Shown piece by piece: positions 45,471-55,049 of a stretch of DNA of 64,000 bases. The notes beneath the pieces are model-generated. The model worked only from the letters and a program-made list of their open reading frames with translations. It did not search any database and was not told the origin of the DNA. Location: positions 62,001 to 126,000 of the forward strand of contig NZ_AOFD01000003.1 of NCBI RefSeq assembly GCF_000332815.1. The letters run 5' to 3'. This DNA is from Arthrobacter nitrophenolicus (lineage in GTDB: Bacteria > Actinomycetota > Actinomycetes > Actinomycetales > Micrococcaceae). The translations under genes were made by a program, and so were the position numbers. How positions within the stretch are numbered: the stretch's first letter is position 1; every line of letters begins with the position of its first letter.

Positions 45471-47525
45471 TCAGGCAAGGCACCCGCCGAGCGCGATCGT
45501 CCCGTCGATGACGGCGATGCGGTCCAAGACCACCTTGTACTGGGCCAGAAGGCCGGCGACAACGACCTTCTGGGCGGCAACGGCGTCGCGGTTGACCTTC
45601 TTGGCGCTCTCCAGGGTCCGCAGGGTCGCGGACTCGGTGACGATCTTGGCGTCGAGAGCGTTCAGGTCGGCCTTGGCGGTGGTCAAGGCCGCTTCCTTGT
45701 CGCTAATCGCCTTGTTGAGCGTGTTCAGCGAGGTCTGCAGCGGGGTGAGCTGGTTTTGCAGGGACAGGATCGCGTTCTCGGTAGCGGTGATCGAGGTGTT
45801 GAGCGTGCCCAGAGTCGTGACCAGCTTTGCGACCTCACCTTCGAGCCGGGTGACCTCGGCGGTCTCGTTGGTAACCGCAGTGTTGGCGGCGGTCAGTGTG
45901 GCCTGCAGGCCGGGCAGTGCGTCCTCGAGCGCCTTCAGCTCACCCTGCTTGGCAGTGATCTCCGCCTTGGCGGCAGTCAGGTCCCCGGTCAGCCCGGGCA
46001 GGGCAGCCTCCAGCGCGGCGATCTCGGCCTTCTTGGCCGTGACCGCGGCGTTGGCGTTGGTCAGGGCGGTGTTCGCGGCGGTCTGGGCGGCCTTGGCGTC
46101 GGCCAGCGTCGCGGTGGCAGAGGTGACCTGCTCGTTGGCGCCGACCAGGCTGGTCTGGAGGCCCAGGAGCTGCTGCTGAAGGTTGCTGCTCTCCTGCTGC
46201 TTGGCCGACAGCTGGGAGTTAAGTGTCGCCAGCTGACCCTGGAGCTTGGTCAGGTCACCGTTCAGGGCGGTGATCAGCGCTGTCTTGGTTGCTGCCTGCT
46301 GCTCGGCGGCAGCGATTTCCGCCTTCTTGGCCACGATCAAGTCCTGCAGCTCCTTGGCCCGGGCGCCGCTGTTGTTCGCCAGCGCCTTGCGCTCGGCCTC
46401 CAGTGCGGCAAGCTCCGTCTTGAGCGCGGCTGCGTCGGCGACCGGCATAGCGGTCGCGGCGGCGATCTCCTGCTCCTTGGCGGCGATTTCGGCATTCTTG
46501 GTGGTGATGTCACCCTGCAAAGCCGCGATTTCGGTCTGCAGCACAGGAAGCTTGGCCTCGACGGCGCCAATCTGCTGGGTGAGGGTTGTCACGCTCTGCT
46601 CTGCCAGGCGCAGGTTCTCCTCAGCCTTGACCACCGCGGCGGTCGCGGCGGCGGCGTTCGTGTCAGCAGTCTTGGCCGCTGCCTCCAGCGCCGGCAGGGC
46701 CGCGCGGGCGTCTGCCAGGTTCTTCTCCGCCGCATCCACCAGCGCCTGGGCGGTGTCACCCTGAGCGACCAGACCGGCCAGTTCCTGCGTGGCCTTCTCG
46801 ATCGCGGCCACCTGGTTGTTGACCATGGTCTGCGCTGCCGCCGCCGCGCCGGTCAGATTTTGTAGGCGGGTCTTCGCGGCGGCAAGGTCGGCTTCCTTAG
46901 CCGCCTTGTCGGCGAGGGCTTGGGTCTTCTTCGTGTTGAGGCCGGTGAGCTCGCTCTGCGCGGCGGTTAGCTGCGTCTCCAGCGGCGTGATCTGGTTCAC
47001 CAACGTCGTCCTTTGGCCCTGAAGCGTGGTCAGCTCGGTGTTCGCTGCGGCGATCGCGGCGGTCAGCGTAGCCTTGTCGGCCTCAAGCTTGGTCAGCGAC
47101 ATCGTCGTCGCGTCGATTTTTCCGACGAGGGCGGCATACTCCGTGTCCAGCGCGGAGATCTCGGCCTCCGCAGCCTTGATCTCCGCACTCAAAGTGGTCT
47201 GCGTGGTGACCAGCGCGGCCCGCTCGGCGGTCAGCGCCGCGATCTGCTCGGCGTTCTGCTTCGCCGCGGCCCTGAGCAAATTCGGCTGCGCGTTGCCGCG
47301 GTGCGCCTGCTGGTTGGTCACACCGTTGCAGATGCCCGATACAGGGGCGGTCTCGGCCAACGCCTGAGGCGCGAGAACCAGCATGCTGGTCAGAACTCCC
47401 GGGAGGATGACAGCGGTTGCAACGCGGCGGGCAAGGGCGGGTTTCGCACTACTGGCGCTCACAGTCACTCCTGGTGATTTCGTGCTGGGTCCGGTCGCGA
47501 CGCGAGCCGAGATCTTCTTGCTCAT
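45471..47525 (-). CDS. Large secreted all-coiled-coil protein
   Basis: 684 residues. A long signal peptide (ATAVILPGVLTSMLVLAPQA, cleaved after ALAE) is followed by a Cys (SGICNGVTN), then about 580 residues of Ala/Leu/Glu/Thr heptads (AEQIAALTAERAALVTTQTT, ELAALEAERKALANN). The C terminus has a second lone Cys (IALGGCLA). No enzymatic domain, LPXTG or TM anchor is seen. It should form long rods outside the cell, perhaps closed or cross-linked by the terminal Cys residues. No named family recognised. Strong ribosome site AAGGAAC. Confidence 0.75.
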   Translation of the reverse strand: MSKKISARVATGPSTKSPGVTVSASSAKPALARRVATAVILPGVLTSMLVLAPQALAETAPVSGICNGVTNQQAHRGNAQPNLLRAAAKQNAEQIAALTAERAALVTTQTTLSAEIKAAEAEISALDTEYAALVGKIDATTMSLTKLEADKATLTAAIAAANTELTTLQGQRTTLVNQITPLETQLTAAQSELTGLNTKKTQALADKAAKEADLAAAKTRLQNLTGAAAAAQTMVNNQVAAIEKATQELAGLVAQGDTAQALVDAAEKNLADARAALPALEAAAKTADTNAAAATAAVVKAEENLRLAEQSVTTLTQQIGAVEAKLPVLQTEIAALQGDITTKNAEIAAKEQEIAAATAMPVADAAALKTELAALEAERKALANNSGARAKELQDLIVAKKAEIAAAEQQAATKTALITALNGDLTKLQGQLATLNSQLSAKQQESSNLQQQLLGLQTSLVGANEQVTSATATLADAKAAQTAANTALTNANAAVTAKKAEIAALEAALPGLTGDLTAAKAEITAKQGELKALEDALPGLQATLTAANTAVTNETAEVTRLEGEVAKLVTTLGTLNTSITATENAILSLQNQLTPLQTSLNTLNKAISDKEAALTTAKADLNALDAKIVTESATLRTLESAKKVNRDAVAAQKVVVAGLLAQYKVVLDRIAVIDGTIALGGCLA

Positions 47526-48019
47526 GGTGTTCCTTGGTTCTGGCCGTTAGGGCATGCGGTTTTTGGAGTAGAGGATGGGAGAATCCGCGCAACAGTTCAA
47601 GCGGATCAGCAGTGGCGGGAGCGTTCCTGCAGGTATGTCAGCAGCAATCTGGCTCTCAATCCCTTGGTGTCCAGCCGGCCCGCCCTGATGAATTAAGGCT
47701 ACGGCGAAACGGGACAGGAAAACCGTTTGCCTGCGTTCAAATGCCTAAACGCTGATTGCGGTCAAGAGTAGACATCAATTCTGCAATCCAAGTTGGACAG
47801 GATGCTGCGTTCACTGTGGGTCAGGCCTTCGTTGCAAGTAGCGCGCCTTTGAGAATCAGGTAATTGATACCCGGGCTTTCCGATGATTGCGGCATTAGTG
47901 TTTGCTGGTCGGCGATTACGCACTGAGGCAGTGACGTGATGCACGGGGGCCGCTACAACTGGTGTCGAAGTGACTCCGAGAACGGGACCTTCGCATTGGG
48001 TGCAGTGTAGGGGGGACTG
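47526..48019. other. 494-bp divergent intergenic region
   Basis: Between the coiled-coil gene (minus) and the sensor kinase gene (plus). It must contain promoters for both. No distinct palindrome or promoter pair was fixed. Confidence 0.4.
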
Positions 48020-49438
48020 ATGTCGGTTGAAGACCGTCTTAGTAAGGAACGGCTCCGACACGCCCTGCGCCTGACACTGGTTGGATGGGTCCTCGGGCTC
48101 GTGGTCACCGGCCTGGTGGTGTGGAGCCCTCACGTGTTGTTTGGATACCGCAGCCCCGCTCTCCACTTAGTACTGGAGTCCGTTGACGCATGCGTGGCCT
48201 TGTTGGTGGCATATTTGCTTGCCGGCCGTTACAGGCGGCGCCGAAGGCTCCATGACTTGTTGCTGGCACAAGGCCTTGTGCTGCTGGCGGCCGCGGGAAC
48301 TGGCATGTCGTGGCTAACGGGATCATTGACCGGGGACCGCGACGGAAGCCTTAGTGTGTGGCTTCCCCTTGCGCTTCGGCTTATCGCTGCAGCCCTTATT
48401 GCGGCCGCGGCCCTGGTAAGCCTGAACCGGGAGTCACCGTCGAGACGGGGACTGCGGACGGTGACCATACCTGTAGTCCTTGTCATCCTGATGTCGTTAC
48501 TCCTGTGGGCAGCCAAAGCCCGGCTGCCCATCGCTGTGGACCCCTCGATAAACGGAGCGCCGCAACCATTGTTGTTTGCCGTTCATCCCCTGTTTTTCGT
48601 TGCCCAATGCGTGGCGGCCCTATGTTTTTTCGTGGCGTCCATCGCTTTTACGAGGCGTGCCGCACATCATGATGACTCGCTGCTGTACTGGCTTGGCCCT
48701 GCTTGTGCCGTTGCAGCCTTCTCCCGCGTTAATTACGCACTTTTCCCCTCGCGGTACACAGATTGGTTCTACACCGGGGATCTGCTGCGGACCGGGTTTT
48801 ACGTCCTTTTGCTGGTCGGCGCCAGCCAGGAAATTGGGCAGTACTGGGACGCCCATGCCCGTGTGGCCGTTCTCGAGGACCGAAGGCGGCTCTCCCGCGA
48901 GCTGCATGATGGCGTCATCCAGGAGCTCGCACTGCTCCGAATGGAAGGACACTCCCTGCCTCCGAATTTTCCGGCCAGGAGCCGAATTCTCGCCGCCTGC
49001 GATCGGTCCCTGGACGAAGCCCGCGCAGCCGTTCACGCCCTTGGCCATGGCGGCGACGAGCCCCTGGCGCTGGCATTGCGCCGGACAACACGGGAGCTGG
49101 CGCAGAGGTACGGAGTGCGCCTGGACATCCAAATTGACGACTCCATCGAAGCCAGTGCGGACCAGCAGCACACGTTGCTCCGCATCATCCGCGAAGCAGT
49201 GGCAAACGCGGCACGCCACGGCCACGCCCAACACCTGTGCGTGCGATTAGTCAAGGACGGCGAACGGCGGCAACTGCTTGTAGAAGACGACGGTGAAGGT
49301 TTTGACAGCGCTGGCGCCACAGGCGCCAACGCTGGCTACGGGTTGGTCAGCATGCGGGAAAGGGCTCGAACCTTGCCCGGGTTCCTTGACATCACGTCCC
49401 GTCCGGGAGAAGGAAGCATGGTTACTGTGACATGGTAG
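48020..49438 (+). CDS. NarL-family sensor histidine kinase
   Basis: 472 residues. Seven or eight N-terminal TM helices (about 12-280) form the sensor region. A HisKA_3 dimerisation domain follows with phospho-His in RRRLSRELHDGVIQELALL, then an HATPase (IIREAVANAARHGHAQ N-box, LVEDDGEGFD, GYGLVSMRERA). The ATG at 48020 lies behind GGGGGAC. It overlaps its response regulator by 7 bases. The ligand cannot be read from sequence. Confidence 0.9.
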   Translation: MSVEDRLSKERLRHALRLTLVGWVLGLVVTGLVVWSPHVLFGYRSPALHLVLESVDACVALLVAYLLAGRYRRRRRLHDLLLAQGLVLLAAAGTGMSWLTGSLTGDRDGSLSVWLPLALRLIAAALIAAAALVSLNRESPSRRGLRTVTIPVVLVILMSLLLWAAKARLPIAVDPSINGAPQPLLFAVHPLFFVAQCVAALCFFVASIAFTRRAAHHDDSLLYWLGPACAVAAFSRVNYALFPSRYTDWFYTGDLLRTGFYVLLLVGASQEIGQYWDAHARVAVLEDRRRLSRELHDGVIQELALLRMEGHSLPPNFPARSRILAACDRSLDEARAAVHALGHGGDEPLALALRRTTRELAQRYGVRLDIQIDDSIEASADQQHTLLRIIREAVANAARHGHAQHLCVRLVKDGERRQLLVEDDGEGFDSAGATGANAGYGLVSMRERARTLPGFLDITSRPGEGSMVTVTW

Positions 49439-50076
49439 AGCAGCAGCGCCTACGCGTAGTGATGGCTGATGATCACGCGCGCATCAGGGGGAAGGTCCGC
49501 CAGGCGCTTGAAGCGGGCGGCTGGGAAGTGTGCGGAGAGGGCGCCACCGCCACAGAAGCGGTTGAGCTGGCCCTGAAGCACCGGCCCCACGTAGTCCTGC
49601 TTGACATCCACATGCCCGGTAACGGGATCTCCGCCGCCCAGGAAATCAGCAGGACGTTACCCGAAATAGCTGTTGTAATGCTGACTCAATCCGCGGACGA
49701 TGAGGATCTCTTCGATTCCCTACGGGCGGGGGCCATCGGCTACTTACTCAAGACAACGGACCCGCTGACACTAACCGATGTTCTGCGGAGGGTTCTCGCC
49801 GGTGAGGCGGCCATGTCTCCTACCCTCGTGACCCGCATCCTTCAGGAGTTCAAAGCACCCGCCCGAAGGGTTTTGAACTGGAAGCCGGCGGCCGTGGCGA
49901 AGCTGAGTGCGCGGGAGTGGGAGGTCATGGAGCTTCTCGCTACAGGACTGTCCACCGAGGACGTCGCCAAGAAGCTTTTCGTGTCTCCAACCACGGTCCG
50001 GGTGCACGTCTCAGCGGTCCTGCGCAAACTCCGGGTTAAAGACCGTGAGAGCGCCTTCCGTATGTTGCGGGAGTAG
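49432..50076 (+). CDS. NarL/LuxR-family response regulator
   Basis: 214 residues: a receiver domain (VVMADDHARIRGKVRQALEA, phospho-Asp in VVLLDIHMPGNG, Lys in YLLKTTDP) and a C-terminal LuxR helix-turn-helix (LSAREWEVMELLATGLSTED, then VSPTTVRVHVSAVLRKL). Partner of the overlapping sensor kinase. Targets unknown; the divergent coiled-coil gene is a candidate. Confidence 0.92.
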   Translation: MVEQQRLRVVMADDHARIRGKVRQALEAGGWEVCGEGATATEAVELALKHRPHVVLLDIHMPGNGISAAQEISRTLPEIAVVMLTQSADDEDLFDSLRAGAIGYLLKTTDPLTLTDVLRRVLAGEAAMSPTLVTRILQEFKAPARRVLNWKPAAVAKLSAREWEVMELLATGLSTEDVAKKLFVSPTTVRVHVSAVLRKLRVKDRESAFRMLRE

Positions 50077-50137
50077 CGGAACAGGGCCCGTTATCTCTGG
50101 CCGCCAATTACTCCACTGAAAGCCCGGGAGCCCAGGC

Positions 50138-50725
50138 TCAACCAACGCACCCGAAAAACTTCGGCTCCCGCTTCTCTTGGAACGCCCAAAATCCCTCGGC
50201 GTAATCCTCGGTCTTGCAGAGCCGCGCCTGCTCGGTGTTTTCCTCCTGCATGGACTCCCACAGCCTAGGCGCTGGTCCCGGATGTGCGCCACCAATTCCT
50301 TGCACTCCACGAACGCGCCAGTGGCGCCGGAGGCCACCCCGGGCCACGATCTCCCGGGTGCTGTCCAGCAGCTCGTCCGCGCGCATAGCGCGGCTGAACT
50401 TGCCCTGCGCCACCGCCTCCGCGCCAGAGATTAGGTCCGCCGTGTGAATCGGGTCCAGCGTCCGGTGCATGCCCAGCCGCTCGGTGAAGTACCAGTGCCC
50501 GCCAGAATCCAGCTTGGCGCCCAGCTTCGCGAATGGCGACCCGAACTTCGCGTTCTCCGCCACGGACACTACATCCGTGGCCAGCAGCAGCCCAGCCCCA
50601 CGCCCAGGCACGCGCCCTGCACCGCAGCGAACGTCAGCGCCGGGAACGCCGCCAGCTGTTTAAACAGCGGCTCCACCAGCCCGCCCAGGTACGCGGCGGC
50701 GTCGTCGCTCTCCGGCGTCACGTGC
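50138..50725 (-). pseudogene. Truncated, multiply frameshifted duplicate of the paaG-like enoyl-CoA hydratase gene
   Basis: Matches the gene at 55050-55850 over its C-terminal two-thirds (VTPESDDAAAYLGGLVEPLF, LGMHRTLDPIHTADLISGAE, EQARLCKTEDYAEGFWAFQE) but lies in at least three frames and lacks the first 90 or so codons. The homology begins within a few bases of the stop of the adjacent beta-propeller gene, so this is a recombination scar, not a gene. Confidence 0.88.
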
Positions 50726-50729
50726 TGGC

Positions 50730-52000
50730 TCAGCGGACCTTGCCCTTGGTCACGGTGATGGTGATGGGACCGGTGGACGCGTCGGGGCTGACGCCGTTGG
50801 TGGCGGTCACCGTAAACGTCGCCTTGCCGGCCTTGGTCGGGGTCCCGGAAAGGACACCCGTGCTGGAGTCCAGGCTCAGCCTGCGGGCAGTGCACCGGAG
50901 GACACGTAGAAGGTCGGGGCAGGGTCGCCCGTGGCGGTGAACGTGTAGCTGTAGGCGGCGCGCATGGTCGCTTTGGTCGGGGGTGTTTTCGCGGTGAACA
51001 CCGGGGGTGTTGCGTTGACATCAATGACCCAGACCATATCAAAACCGGGCCTGCCGCCACTGTTGGTAACGTAAGCTGTCGACCCGTCGGGGGTGAAGGC
51101 AACATTTTCTGGGTCTGGTCCCACAGGGATGGTGGAGGCAATGATGCCAGAGGCCACATCGATAACGGTCACTGTGCCGAAATAGATGTTTGTCACGTAG
51201 GCGGTGGACCCATCCGGGGTGAACGCAACAGCGTTCGGATTCGGGCCGGCCGGGATCGTGGAGGTCACGGTGCCAGACGCCACTGCGATAACTGCCACTG
51301 TGCCGGCATCGAAGTTGGTGACGTAAGCTGTGGACCCGTCCGGGCTGACTGCAACGCCCCAGGGGATAGCCTCAAGCGGGATTGTGGAGGTCACCGTGCC
51401 CGACGCCACGGCGATAACCGATACCGTGTTGGAATCGGCGTTGGTGACGTACGCCGTCGCGCCGTCCGGGGTGAACGCAACGCCAACCGGAGACAACCCG
51501 ACCGGGATCGTGGCGGTTACGGTAGCCGACGCCACGTCAATGACTGACACCGTGTCGGGGCCGGCGTTGGTCACATAGGCTTTTGAGCCGTCCGGGGTGA
51601 ACGCAACGCCGAACGGGTCGACGAGGGCCGGGATAGTGGAGGTCACCGTGCCCGACGCCACAGAGATGACCGATACTGTGTTGGAATTCCAGTTGGTGAC
51701 GTAGGCTGTGGACCCGTCCGGGGTGAATGCGACAGCTCGTGGGCCCGTTCCGACCGGAATGGTGGCCGCCACTGTGCCCGACGCCACGGAGATGACCGAT
51801 ACCGTATCGGAATGCATGTTGGTGACGTAGGCTGTGGACCCGTCCGGGGTGAACGCAACACCCCTCGGGTCAGACCCGACCGGGATCGTGGAGGTCACCC
51901 CGCCAGCAGTTGCCGGGAGATTACCGGCCAGCATGAGCACCGCCAGGGCCGTGCCGATGATGGCGGTACGCCGCCGGGCCAATGTTGTCCTGACCGTCAT
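50730..52000 (-). CDS. Secreted YVTN beta-propeller protein with C-terminal Ig-like domain (one-base frameshift)
   Basis: About 423 residues. A signal peptide (RTAIIGTALAVLMLAGNLPA) precedes about seven repeats of 42-43 residues (GVAFTPDGSTAYVTN ... DTVSVISVASGTV), a seven-bladed propeller. A short putative Ig domain follows (KATMRAAYSYTFTATGDPAP, then LSLDSSTGVLSGTPTKAGKA). The frame breaks near 50878 (GCAGGC-TGAGC lacks one C) and resumes to the TGA at 50730. The start is ATG 52000 behind AGGAGG. A cell-surface or extracellular binding role is typical of such proteins. Confidence 0.82.
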
Positions 52001-52450
52001 CAGATCCTCCTGCATTTTCCGGGCGAAGTCGCCTGGACCCGGAGTCTATCGACCAGCTAAATCAACAGTCAGCAGTAGTCGTTACCCGTCTTCCGGTGGG
52101 GGCCTACCTGTTCCGTGGGCAGCGCCAGCGTCTCTGTTGTCAAGAGGTGTGCGAGCCTATACTCGTGGTACCGAAAATCACTGCATTGCAGGGACGGGAT
52201 CGTTGGAAAGGTCGCGGTCAGCCGTGGTCGGTAACCCATTCAGGAACAGCCACCATTCCCACAAAAGTGAGGCCAAAGACGGCCCTCAGCGGACGTCCTG
52301 GTTGAAGCGCGAGGACGCCGCCATCGCCCACGGCCACAGCAGTCTTTTCTTCCTGGCGCACGACACTCCGCCCCCTCCCTCCGCTACCTGCATTCAGGGT
52401 CACGAGCTTTTGCCCGGGGAAACCACCTGCAGCCACGGCCACCCAGTCGG
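52001..52450. other. 450-bp divergent intergenic region
   Basis: Between the propeller gene (minus) and the serine hydrolase gene (plus). No gene or clear regulatory motif is seen. Confidence 0.4.
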
Positions 52451-53626
52451 TTGACCACATCCCGAGTTCCCCTTCTTAGCGCGCTGGCTGCGATGGCGCT
52501 GGCCCTGGGCGCGTGCACCTACTCTGAGCCGGCTCCCGCCCCCGTTTCCTTTGGCAGCGCGCCGCCTCCCACCAGGTCGATCGATAACACCATGCGCGCT
52601 TTTGTTGACCAGGGCTCCGTCGCTGTGGTGGCGGAAGTCAGGTGGCCGGGAGGAACCTGGTCCCGGGCCTACGGCGTCCGCAACCTGGAGTCGAGGGAGG
52701 CCGCGACGCCGGAGGACCAGGTGTTCGTCGCCAGCATCACCAAGTCCATGACCGCCGTCTCGGTCATGAAGCTGGTAGAGGACGGCCTGATCGGTCTGGA
52801 CGATCCGGTGAACGGCATCCTGGACAGTTTCACAACGATCCTCAAGCCACCGGGACCCATCACCGTCCGGCAACTCCTGGGCCACACGTCCGGCATGCGG
52901 TCCTTCCAGGAGGTCACCGAGAGGACTTCCGACGACGTCCCGCGGGTCATCACGGAAGACATCACTACCCAACGGGCCCTGGAACTGACAGCCCAGCTGC
53001 CCTGGGATGTCCGGGACGTTGGTTTCTTCCGGTACTCCGATTCCGGCTACATGGCGCTTGGCCAGCTGGTGGAGAAACTGCGGGGGCAGCCGTTTCCCGA
53101 GGTGCTGCGGGCGGACATCATTGATCCGTTGGAACTGGAGGGCACGTTCGTTGATCCGGCCACAGCCGCCAGCCCCTCCGTCATACGGGGCTACATCACC
53201 TACCGCGGCGAACGCCTCGACATCACCGAAGCCCCCGGCGTTCTCGGGTCGCCCGCCTACGGAGTAATCTCCACCATGTCCGATATCAACGACTTCTACG
53301 CAGCCCTGTTCCGCGGAGACCTGGTGTCCCCTGGCTCATTGCAGGAGATGACCAAGACCAAGGCCATCCCGCTGTACGGCCTCGGGCTCTGGAAATGGAA
53401 CCAGGACTGCGACGACAAACACCGATTCGGCGGCACGGGCGGATTCTGGACCTACCGCACCGCCTCGGTTGCCAGCACTGACGGACAGTACCAGGCCACC
53501 ATGACCCTGGTCCCGCCCCCGATGCCCACACCCCTTGAGGATCCGGAGACGGGTGACAAGCTCAACCTGTGGGACGACCAGATGGTCTCCGCCCTGCAGG
53601 AGACCTTGGACCGGCTCTGCCCCTAG
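52451..53626 (+). CDS. Serine hydrolase lipoprotein (beta-lactamase / D-Ala-D-Ala carboxypeptidase fold)
   Basis: 391 residues. A lipoprotein signal with lipobox LALGAC (Cys about 22), then a class-C-like penicillin-binding domain: catalytic SxxK as SITK (in FVASITKSMTAVSVMKLVED), the YxN-equivalent YSDSGYMALGQLVEKL, and a C-terminal HxG-like FGGTGGFW. The start is a TTG at 52451. It probably acts on cell-wall peptides or esters outside the membrane. Substrate unknown. Confidence 0.85.
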   Translation: MTTSRVPLLSALAAMALALGACTYSEPAPAPVSFGSAPPPTRSIDNTMRAFVDQGSVAVVAEVRWPGGTWSRAYGVRNLESREAATPEDQVFVASITKSMTAVSVMKLVEDGLIGLDDPVNGILDSFTTILKPPGPITVRQLLGHTSGMRSFQEVTERTSDDVPRVITEDITTQRALELTAQLPWDVRDVGFFRYSDSGYMALGQLVEKLRGQPFPEVLRADIIDPLELEGTFVDPATAASPSVIRGYITYRGERLDITEAPGVLGSPAYGVISTMSDINDFYAALFRGDLVSPGSLQEMTKTKAIPLYGLGLWKWNQDCDDKHRFGGTGGFWTYRTASVASTDGQYQATMTLVPPPMPTPLEDPETGDKLNLWDDQMVSALQETLDRLCP

Positions 53627-53673
53627 GCAACGCATCCCCAGCCCGGAAGGGGCTTCCCGGGATCCAGTGGTCC

Positions 53674-53820
53674 CTACCACCAGCGCCTTAGCGCCCAACC
53701 GTCGGAACTGCCGTCCCCGTCATAACTGTCCCTACCGCAGCGCAGGCACCGTTTGTAGAGGTCCCCGTCGTCGGTATGTTCAACATGCCATTTATGGTGG
53801 ATGTTGAATCTGCACAGCAT
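53674..53820 (-). CDS. 48-residue zinc-ribbon-like miniprotein (second of tandem pair)
   Basis: MLCRFNIHHKWHVEHTDDGD then YKRCLRCGRDSYDGDG. It shares the pattern C-x2-N-I-x-H-x-W-x9(D)G-x5-C-x2-C-G with the protein encoded just upstream at 53851-54036. Two Cys plus Cys/His early and CxxCG late make a likely single zinc site. Ends in a Trp-Trp pair. Too short for normal gene callers, but the paralogy supports it. Confidence 0.6.
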   Translation of the reverse strand: MLCRFNIHHKWHVEHTDDGDLYKRCLRCGRDSYDGDGSSDGWALRRWW

Positions 53821-53850
53821 TGCAGCGAGCACGTTCGTCTCCCGCAAGAG

Positions 53851-54036
53851 TCAGTAGTAGTAGCCCTTGTCAGGATGTGCAGGATGGTCGCCGTTGGACA
53901 GCCGCCCGGACCAGCGCTCTTGGTGCGCATCTGCCTTTCCGCAGTGACTGCACTGGCGCCGGAACTCCCCGTCCCTGTTCATGCTGGCGACCCAGTGATG
54001 GCCGATATTCCATTTGCAAAGCAGTCTTCTGATCAT
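53851..54036 (-). CDS. 61-residue zinc-ribbon-like miniprotein (first of tandem pair)
   Basis: MIRRLLCKWNIGHHWVASMN followed by DGEFRRQCSHCGKADAHQER and a hydrophilic tail. The early Cys/His and the late CxxC fit a small treble-clef or ribbon site. Similar short Cys/His proteins are common as hypothetical proteins in Arthrobacter relatives. It is followed on the same strand by its 48-residue paralogue. Confidence 0.62.
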   Translation of the reverse strand: MIRRLLCKWNIGHHWVASMNRDGEFRRQCSHCGKADAHQERWSGRLSNGDHPAHPDKGYYY

Positions 54037-54248
54037 GGAATCTCTTCATTCCGCTCATCCGCCGGCGGCCGCTCAGCCCGACAACCAACATCGCTATAAA
54101 GCCAATCATGGCCCTCTTACAGGCCTGTGAGAAGAGGCAAGGCATAGCGGATGCTCAGGTCGCGGAACGGTTCTGGCTGCAAGCTCGGCCCTGATTTATG
54201 GCCACCTAGGGGCGCCCATGCCGAAAACCGCGTATATATGCTGTGGGC

Positions 54249-54650
54249 ATGACGGCACCGCAGATTTATATCAGTTTTCCCGGCACCGCGCGCGAAGCAC
54301 TCACCTTCTACCGTGACATCTTCGGCGGAGAGCTATCTCTGCACACCAGGGAGGACTTCGGTAACAGCGACGGCCCGCCGGATCACATCGCTCACGGAAT
54401 CCTCAGCGGCACCGTTGCTCTGGCCGGATCGGATGCGCCAGTCGGCGGGAAGACGATCCGGTTTGAAGGCCTCATGCTCTCGTTGCTCGGGACCGCCGAG
54501 CCGGAAACCCTCCATGAGTGGTTCGACAAACTTGCGGTCGGCGGGCGCGTGGTGGATCGCCTCGAGCCCAAGCCCTGGGGCGCATCCGACGGCCAAGTGA
54601 TTGACCGGCACGGGCTCCACTGGCTTATCGGCTACGAACCCGGCCAGTGA
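54249..54650 (+). CDS. VOC/PhnB-like glyoxalase-fold protein
   Basis: 133 residues of the PhnB group: QIYISFPGTAREALTFYRDI (opening strand and helix), then HIAHGILSGTVALAGSDAP, and a C-terminal GQVIDRHGLHWLIGY. Members bind small ligands or antibiotics, often without metal. The ATG at 54249 is preferred over an upstream GTG. Its stop overlaps the DinB-like gene start (GTGA). Confidence 0.88.
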   Translation: MTAPQIYISFPGTAREALTFYRDIFGGELSLHTREDFGNSDGPPDHIAHGILSGTVALAGSDAPVGGKTIRFEGLMLSLLGTAEPETLHEWFDKLAVGGRVVDRLEPKPWGASDGQVIDRHGLHWLIGYEPGQ

Positions 54651-54990
54651 GCGACGCACTGCTACTCGAACAGTTGGCCAACGAGCGCCAACATGTGCTC
54701 CGGGCAGTCAACGGGCTGCCCGAGCATGCAATGCACCGGGTGATAGTGCCCTCGGGCTGGACGATCGTGCGGCTCCTGAACCACCTCGCGTTCGACGACG
54801 AAATGTTCTGGATTTCAGCCGTTCTGGGTGGCGATGAGCAGGCGATCGGAGCGCTGCGCGATGGCTGGGCATCGGATCCGATGACGGGCGCGGAGGCAAT
54901 CGAGGCCTACCGGCGTGAAATCGGTCGGAGCGACAAGGTAGTCGCCGGCATCGATCTCGACGCCCCTCCCCGCTGCAACCCGCCTGCCAG
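54647..54990 (+). pseudogene. DinB/DUF664-family protein, 3' truncated
   Basis: The first 115 or so codons match the DinB four-helix family (LLEQLANERQHVLRAVNGLP, WTIVRLLNHLAFDDEMFWIS). After DLDAPPRCNPP the sequence loses all resemblance, and the last helix and its expected His are missing. The frame then runs antisense into the neighbouring gene. Overlaps the VOC gene stop. Truncated at a junction near 54990. Confidence 0.7.
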
Positions 54991-55049
54991 CGTCTTGGAT
55001 GCACCACGACGGGAGCGGCCAGTCCAGAGGGGCTTGACCCTATTCAGGA

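Noticed and set aside
47762..48166. Minus-strand frame of 134 codons between the coiled-coil gene and the sensor kinase
   Set aside because: It overlaps the start of the kinase gene, has no recognisable domain and no start site.
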